64,000 bases of DNA from Phialocephala subalpina. Its lineage: Eukaryota > Ascomycota > Leotiomycetes > Helotiales > Mollisiaceae. This document shows positions 58,744-64,000 of this stretch, piece after piece. The stretch lies in the NCBI GenBank assembly GCA_900073065.1, contig FJOG01000015.1, positions 546,436 to 610,435 of the forward strand. Direction: 5' to 3'. A program made the translations under genes and the position numbers. Under the pieces are notes generated by a model. That model was given only the letters and a program-made list of their open reading frames with translations. It did not search any database and was not told the DNA's origin. Numbering within the stretch: the stretch's first letter is position 1; each line of letters starts with the position of its first letter.

Positions 58744-59415
58744 CGTCGTAAGCCCCTCAACGGGCGAGTTGAGCGTTGGCGGCTCGGTGGATGCGCAGTC
58801 GTTATGATTTCTTCCTGATCATTAGGAAAATCAAATGTCCTGTGTCTCTTGAAACAATCTGTTGCTGTGCTAATATTTGCTCAAGGTGCAAAGGCAAGAA
58901 ACAATTACGAAGATTGCTGAGCGAGCTCTTGAAGCTTCCGCGAAGAGACCCCTGCAATCCCGCAGCCCGCTTCACGTGCGTCACTTTGACGGTGATGGAA
59001 ACTCACAGCAGAACAAACACTCGGAACTTTGAATCTCTCAAAAGACTTTGGGACACTATTGGGGCCAGAGAGTTCGTATGGACCGTCTAAAATTGAATTG
59101 GAATTTGCTTGCTCTATACTGTAAATTGCGACCCACCACTCCTGATATTAACATCATCAAACCTGCCATGAATGTCCAGCCCTTGCGCCAGAACTGAGAA
59201 GTTGAGCAGAGCCTGTCCGCATTTGATTACGCCATAAACAAATGCCTTTGCCAATGATCCGATACGCCGCTGGGATTCCCAACCGGACCACGCTATGCTA
59301 TGCTGTGAAAGAAAATAAACCATGTCGGACGATGTGACCAAGTGCTCCTCCCAAATGATGCAAGAATTGGTAAGATGCTGGATGTAGTCCCGGCCGATGT
59401 TATTGTGTTCGTTTT
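58744..59415. other. intergenic, no gene seen
   Basis: Promoter of the UBA-UIM gene and 3' flank of the E2 gene. Confidence 0.5.
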
Positions 59416-60235
59416 TCACTTCTCGTCCTCGGTCTCCTCCATTTCCTCGTCCTGTTCCTCATCTTCCGCATCCTCTTCTTCCTCGTCCTCGTCCATGTCG
59501 AGCTCGTCCCCAGAACTATCGCTAGCTCCAAAATCGTCCTCATCTCCCTCCTCAACCCAGAAATCGTCGTCATCTTGGATTTTCGCTGGAGGTGCCTCTT
59601 GGAGGGTTGTTGGCATCACGAAGCCGTCAGGGATATCCTTCAATGACGCCTTGACGGTGTCCTTGGCCTTTGCGTCATAGACCTCACGAGCATCGCGGTA
59701 TGTGACACCAGCGTCAACGTTGGCAGGAGAAGAGATCTCGGGGTCGTCGAGAAGAAGGAGAATTGAGCGGAGAACGGTCTCAACGCTTTGGACAGATGAC
59801 CATCGTTCGCTGGCCATCTCTCCCGATTGCTCGTCCTCGCCGGGGGCGTGCAAGATGGAGATGCAGACCTTGCCGTCGGGGTAGATATTGGGGTGGAAGA
59901 TCGGTCGGCAGAATTTGAAGGTTGGAGGGGACATGGGATAGTTGTCGGTGAAGCTCATCTCGCACTACGATTGAATGTCAGTATTGGGACGCATGGACGT
60001 CTCAGAGAAACTCACCTTCAGGTAAGCACCATTGAACACGCTGTCAGGATTGATGACAATCAATCCAACGTCCCACACGAAGAGACCATCATTACGAAGC
60101 TGTCCAACTGTTAGCATACCCAGAGCGCGTTACAGGCTCTCTATTACTTACCTCGACATTAACCCATTTCTCCTTGTCCAGTGCCTTGTACTCGTTCAAG
60201 AGGCGATTCTTCGCAACAGCAGCCATCGAAGCCAT
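59416..60235 (-). CDS. cdc34: ubiquitin-conjugating enzyme E2, Cdc34 type, with an apparent 1-nt deletion
   Basis: E2 partner of SCF ubiquitin ligases. Exons 60235-60152, 60099-60017 and 59964-59416. It reads MASMAAVAKNRLLNEYKALD, LRNDGLFVWDVGL, then the frame breaks by one base at about 60058-60062 (GGATTGTTGTC; the family expects GGATTGATTGTC). It resumes VINPDSVFNGAYLK, CEMSFTDNYPMSPPTFKF, HPNIYPDGKVCISILHAPGE. The last block holds the catalytic Cys and the start of the 12-residue acidic loop of the Cdc34/Ubc7 group. SERWSSVQSVETVLRSILLL and DDPEISSPANVDAGVTYRDA follow, then an acidic tail (DMDEDEEEEDAEDEEQDEEM) as in Cdc34. Because Cdc34 is normally essential, a base-calling error is the likeliest cause of the break. 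Confidence 0.88.
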
Positions 60236-61365
60236 CTCTGCGGTACAGAAGATTGCAGACGCGTGGAAGGTAAAGACTGGGCGTTATTATCTCGAGATTG
60301 GTGAGTGAGTTGCGTCGTAGATCGATCGGTTCGTCGACTTTCGGGGGTTTATGTCAGGCTGGAACGACTCGTGGGAGCGCCTTGTTACGAAAGGACGTGT
60401 CGAGAAAGTCGTAGAATGTTGAGTTGAGGAAGTAGATCGTTGTCGGATGATGTGGAAAGAAGAAACATGAATTGCTCGGAAAGAATCTTTTATGTACGGT
60501 CTTGGTCAGCGGGAAGGTGGTGAATGCGAATTGGACTGAGCAGGAGACTCCCGCTAGCCTCGAACACTCCGAAATAGCATCACTTCCAAAGCCCGATAAG
60601 CCGATAAGGATTCGATAAAGGACGCCTCTTCAACCACAAACAATATATTGAAGCTGTTGCGAGTCAGTTCTCCAAATTACTATTGTAGAATTGCAATGCC
60701 TTTCACTTTCTTTCTTATTCAATGGACGAGAGCCTTCTGAATATTCCATTCTGCAGAGAGAATTTTCCGGAACAAGCAAGCCTGCACTCGGACTCGGGCC
60801 CAGATTCACACCTCGCATGATCAGAAGTCTCGTCCTTTCCGGCTTCGCCACGCATTTATATTGTGGACGGACTGGTGCAATCATTGTCAGCAGATCGTAA
60901 TTTTAATGCATTGTCACAGCATCCAGCGCTCATCAGAGCCAGAGAGTCGTGACACTTATTTTTAAACATTTTCAGAAACATCCTTCAAGATCGCCAGAGA
61001 ATCGAAAATCCAAAGCTCTCGAGTCCAGAAAGACATCTCCGTACAGCCTCGTCTCGCCACGGTACAGTATCCAATCACTAGAGTACACGATCTCGATTGC
61101 ACAGCGAGAGAGTGATTGAGAAAGCCATGTCGACTCCTAAGAAAAGATCGTTATAAGGCAGCCAGCACATAAAACTCATTTCATTGACAGTTCTGCCGAC
61201 ATAGTTCTTACAATACCCGTCTCATCGAAGTGTATGCTGGTTGAGGAAGGTGGGAGAGCGAGGTGGCCGAATCGGCCAAGTGTCATCATTGCATTCTATC
61301 TCCTGTTCTCTTCTTCTGTCTCTCAACTGCGTCTCAATTCAACTTCTCTACACATCAATTTCATC
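60236..61365. other. intergenic
   Basis: No gene recognised. A 13-base near-palindrome GGCCGAATCGGCC (61265-61277), containing CCG-N3-CGG, lies about 90 bp before the iminopeptidase start. Confidence 0.5.
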
Positions 61366-62701
61366 ATGACTCTACAAAAGTTTCCATTGACGGAAGGCGA
61401 AGCCGACTTCCATGTCGAGGGCGCTGGAAAGCCTTGCAAGACTGTATGAACCCTTTTCATTTGTTCAGCGTCTCGCGTCTTTGAGTTGTGCGATCCTTTC
61501 GCAGAATTTTCACAATGGCGGAATGCGTATATCGAGAACTTCAGTCTTTGAGCCCCCGTGCAGCCAATTACCTCGTCCCACTTTCATAACCCAATTTTTG
61601 GTGGAGGTTACATCACCGCAAAGCGCGTGCAGCACGTGGACTCCCCTCCTTTTGCTCAACCGAAAACCACCTTCATTTTAGCGAGAGTTGAGACTAACGA
61701 GCCTCAAGCACTACAAAATCTTCGGACAATTCCCCTCTCCCAGTGGACTTCGCCCCCTCATCGTCCTCTACGGCGGTCCCGGTGTCCCATAACTATTTGC
61801 TACCCATCCGACATCTGGCTCTCCATGGCATTCCGGTGATCTGTAAGCAACCCCTTTCCAAGTCTTCTTCATCTCCCATCTTTAGAGCATCATACTCATC
61901 AATCCCAGTCTACGACCAACTCGGCTGCGGCCTCTCAACCCACCTCCCTCATCTTTCAAATACCACTAGAGAGAAATTCTGGACCGTAGACCTCTTCAAA
62001 TCCGAGCTCTCAAACTTAGTGAAGCACCTCAACCTCGAATCCTATGATGTCTTAGGCAACTCCTGGGGCGGAATGCTAGGAGCTAGCACGCCATCACCCA
62101 ACCCAAGGGACTCAACAAACTCGTCATCGCGGATTCTCCTGCTAGTATGGAGTTATGGCTTGGTGCTGCTAATAAGCTAAGATCTCAGTTGCCTAAGAAT
62201 GTTGAGGTGAGGACCCCTTCCTCTGGTCCTTGTTGCCTATTGCTAACCTACTCAGGAACACTCAAAGAGCACGAAAAAGGCGGAACAACCGACTCCCCCG
62301 AGTACGAAGCCGCGGTGCAGTCTTCTACGAGCGACACGTCTGTCGCGTCGTACCATTCCCACAAGAAGTCGTCGACTCTTTCTCAGCCCTAGCAAAAGAC
62401 AACACTGTTTATCTGTCCATGAATGGACCATCCGAGTTCTTCGTGATCGGCACCCTCAAGTCATGGAACATTATCCATGAGATTCACAAGATCAAAGGTT
62501 GGTCAAATTCCATTATTCCACTCGGCTCACCACAAGGTTCTGAGAGAGCAAATACTAATCCATTGAGCAGTCCCAACCCTCCTCCTAAACGGAAAGTACG
62601 ACGAAGCTCAAGACGAGGTCATGGAGCCGTTCTTCAAGAACATCGAGAAAGTGAAGTGGTTTAGGTTTGCGGAAAGCAGCCATATGCCACAGGTTGAGTA
62701 G
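61366..62701 (+). pseudogene. proline iminopeptidase-type alpha/beta hydrolase, frameshifted
   Basis: The family removes N-terminal Pro from peptides. It starts TLQKFPLTEGEADFHVEGAG-KPCKT; an intron of about 260 nt ends CTAACGAGCCTCAAG. Then come HYKIFGQFPSPSGLRPLIVL, the oxyanion motif (here YGGPG for HGGPG), HNYLLPIRHLALHGIPVI, FYDQLGCGLST and the nucleophile elbow GNSWGGMLGAS. AITQPKGLNKLVIADSPASM, VFYERHVCRVVPFPQEVVD and YLSMNGPSEFFVIGTLKSWN follow, then LLLNGKYDEAQDE (Asp) and ESSHMPQVE (His). All three catalytic residues survive. The frame breaks near 61787, 62090, 62320 and possibly at the 62210-62262 splice. There are no nonsense codons within the correct frames, so these may be sequence indels or very recent decay. 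Confidence 0.75.
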
Positions 62702-63072
62702 GGGAGGAGTATAATGCTGTTGTGAAGGCATTCCTTGCCGATTGAAGGTCAATCAGGCAAGGTGTGGAAAAAGCACTAAGAAAAGGGTTGAATGCAAAGC
62801 TTAAAGATTATCATTTGTGTGATGCTTGATGATAAATATCACTGAATCATACAATAGTCCGACACCCGTCAGATGCCCGAGAGAATACCGCCCAACTCCT
62901 TCGCTCTATAATGTAAGTCTACAATGAGACTCCTCAAATAGGTATCAACCAGTACAGCAATACTCCATGCAAAATAATGCCATCCCCAATAACCGTGCCA
63001 GATGCTCCGCAAGAGCAGCTCGTGCAATAAAGCCAGCGCAACGCCATAACAGTGCTACCAATCCATACTCGC
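62702..63072. other. intergenic between convergent genes
   Basis: Shared 3' flank; nothing recognised. Confidence 0.5.
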
Positions 63073-64000
63073 TCACGCCTTTACATTCTCCTTTCCGGCG
63101 GACGATGCCCGCGCCTTTGCCCTCTCAGCTCTTTTCTCCTCCAGTCTCGCCTTTGCAGCTGCAGCTCTCTCCGGTGGTAGCGGGGCTCTTGCCTTGGATG
63201 GCTCTTGGCTAGACATTCGGCTCGTAGGGACGCTGGCATTCGCAGGACGTCGAGGGCCAAGATCGTTGTTCGAACGTTGTCGTGAGAGGTCATTCGAGGT
63301 GTGTGCTCGCATTAAAGCTGCCTTCGGAGGACTTGATGCGATATTGAACATTGAAGGTCTGGGACTAGCATGGCAATTCCTGGCGTGGATCCCTTGAACA
63401 CCTCGGACTGGTTCGGGCGGAAGGGGTGCTTCAAAGGATGGCAGCTCCATGTCAGGCTCTTTCATGGACAGAAGTGAGAAACGATCGGCAAGAGGTGTCA
63501 TGTTCACCATTGGAGTGTGCTGAACTGGGCCATATCTTTGGGGCGGTAAGGTATCCACGGTGGCGTTATTGATAATCTCTGATAATGCCGGCTGAGATGC
63601 TCGCTTTCTTGGGGTGCGATGTGACTCCTCAGTCAGCGGCAATTTGGCTGAGAAAGCCTTCACAGGTCGAGAAATTGCCGGGGAAGCAACCGGAATATGG
63701 CTCTCTCGAACAGGAGAGACTTTGGGCGAGTACCATTCTGTCGAAGGAAGTGGCACATCCTGAGGAAGTAGGACGTTCTCCTTCTTGTCTTTCTTATTAT
63801 TCGAAACCATCTCAGCATTCGGCGACTTTCGTTGGCCCTTCTTCAAATCTTCAATCTGCTTCTTATATTCCTCGACGACCTTTTCATGCTCGAGATCTTT
63901 CTTGTGCAAAGCCTGCTGGAATTCTTGGACAGTCGAGTCAGACCCACGAATTGATGCGATTTCCTTCTTCAGATCGATGACTTGATCATGGCGCTTCTTC
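63073..64000 (-). CDS. coiled-coil protein, C-terminal part (runs off the window)
   Basis: The frame is open from the window edge to a TGA at 63073-63075, about 309 aa. The first 75 residues are a heptad-like Lys/Glu helix (KKRHDQVIDLKKEIASIRGS, HEKVVEEYKKQIEDLKKGQR), the end of a longer coiled coil. Next come about 180 residues rich in Ser/Pro with many SP/TP sites (YSPKVSPVRE, VASPAISRPVK, TPRKRASQPA, HASPRPSMFN), likely kinase targets. Last is an Ala/Arg/Glu helix (PPERAAAAKARLEEKRAERA) ending GKENVKA. That layout is common in spindle, kinesin-tail or septum proteins, but without the upstream part I cannot name it. Confidence 0.7.
   Translation of the reverse strand, partial: KKRHDQVIDLKKEIASIRGSDSTVQEFQQALHKKDLEHEKVVEEYKKQIEDLKKGQRKSPNAEMVSNNKKDKKENVLLPQDVPLPSTEWYSPKVSPVRESHIPVASPAISRPVKAFSAKLPLTEESHRTPRKRASQPALSEIINNATVDTLPPQRYGPVQHTPMVNMTPLADRFSLLSMKEPDMELPSFEAPLPPEPVRGVQGIHARNCHASPRPSMFNIASSPPKAALMRAHTSNDLSRQRSNNDLGPRRPANASVPTSRMSSQEPSKARAPLPPERAAAAKARLEEKRAERAKARASSAGKENVKA

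Noticed and set aside
1..64000. CRISPR arrays, rRNA genes, prokaryotic operons
   Set aside because: No regularly spaced repeats, no rRNA sequence, and intron-bearing eukaryotic genes throughout.

Overview
The window is nuclear DNA of a filamentous ascomycete (Pezizomycotina). Genes carry short introns of about 40-70 bases with GT..AG ends and CTAAC/CTGAC-type branch sites. The families are typical of the group: HET-domain proteins, a secreted pectate lyase, a GPI-type aspartyl protease and a fungal V-ATPase c' subunit. The gene style suggests Leotiomycetes, but that is an impression and not a placement.

Layout: 0.9-3.7 kb, a HET gene broken by a poly(A)-tailed insertion. 4.2-4.53 kb, a tRNA-Lys-derived SINE-like unit. 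5.0-12.5 kb, aspartyl protease, mucin-like membrane protein, V-ATPase c' subunit, mitochondrial-type rhomboid. 13.2-19.1 kb, two more HET remnants around a nucleoside-phosphorylase-like gene and a DUF4743/Nudix gene. 19.5-26.0 kb, pectate lyase, small secreted cysteine protein, degenerate patatin-like gene, CxxC-type fungal protein. 26.9-35.4 kb, Cwc2 splicing factor, UreF, MARVEL-type membrane protein, SDR, large Cys-rich membrane protein. 36.4-38.8 kb, a broken member of an uncharacterised fungal family. 39.0-48.1 kb, FAD monooxygenase, then ornithine acetyltransferase (ArgJ) divergent from the eIF2alpha kinase GCN2. 50.4-64 kb, complex I subunit NDUFA12, Pgs1, a type II DnaJ, a UBA-UIM protein with a USP-like remainder, a Cdc34-type E2, a broken proline iminopeptidase and the end of a coiled-coil protein.

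The best functional link is ArgJ-GCN2. GCN2 is the sensor kinase of general amino-acid (cross-pathway) control and ArgJ makes arginine precursors. They share a 427-bp divergent promoter with a perfect TGACTCA, the Gcn4/CPC-1 site. The GCN2 leader side also has a C(UUCG)G hairpin. Other points are 7-nt and 13-nt microexons in NDUFA12 and vma-11, and a concentration of HET remnants in the first 19 kb. Single-base frameshifts occur in otherwise well conserved genes, including the usually essential Cdc34. Some breaks may therefore be residual assembly indels rather than biology. I found no CRISPR array, rRNA, prokaryote-type island or clearly new multi-gene system.
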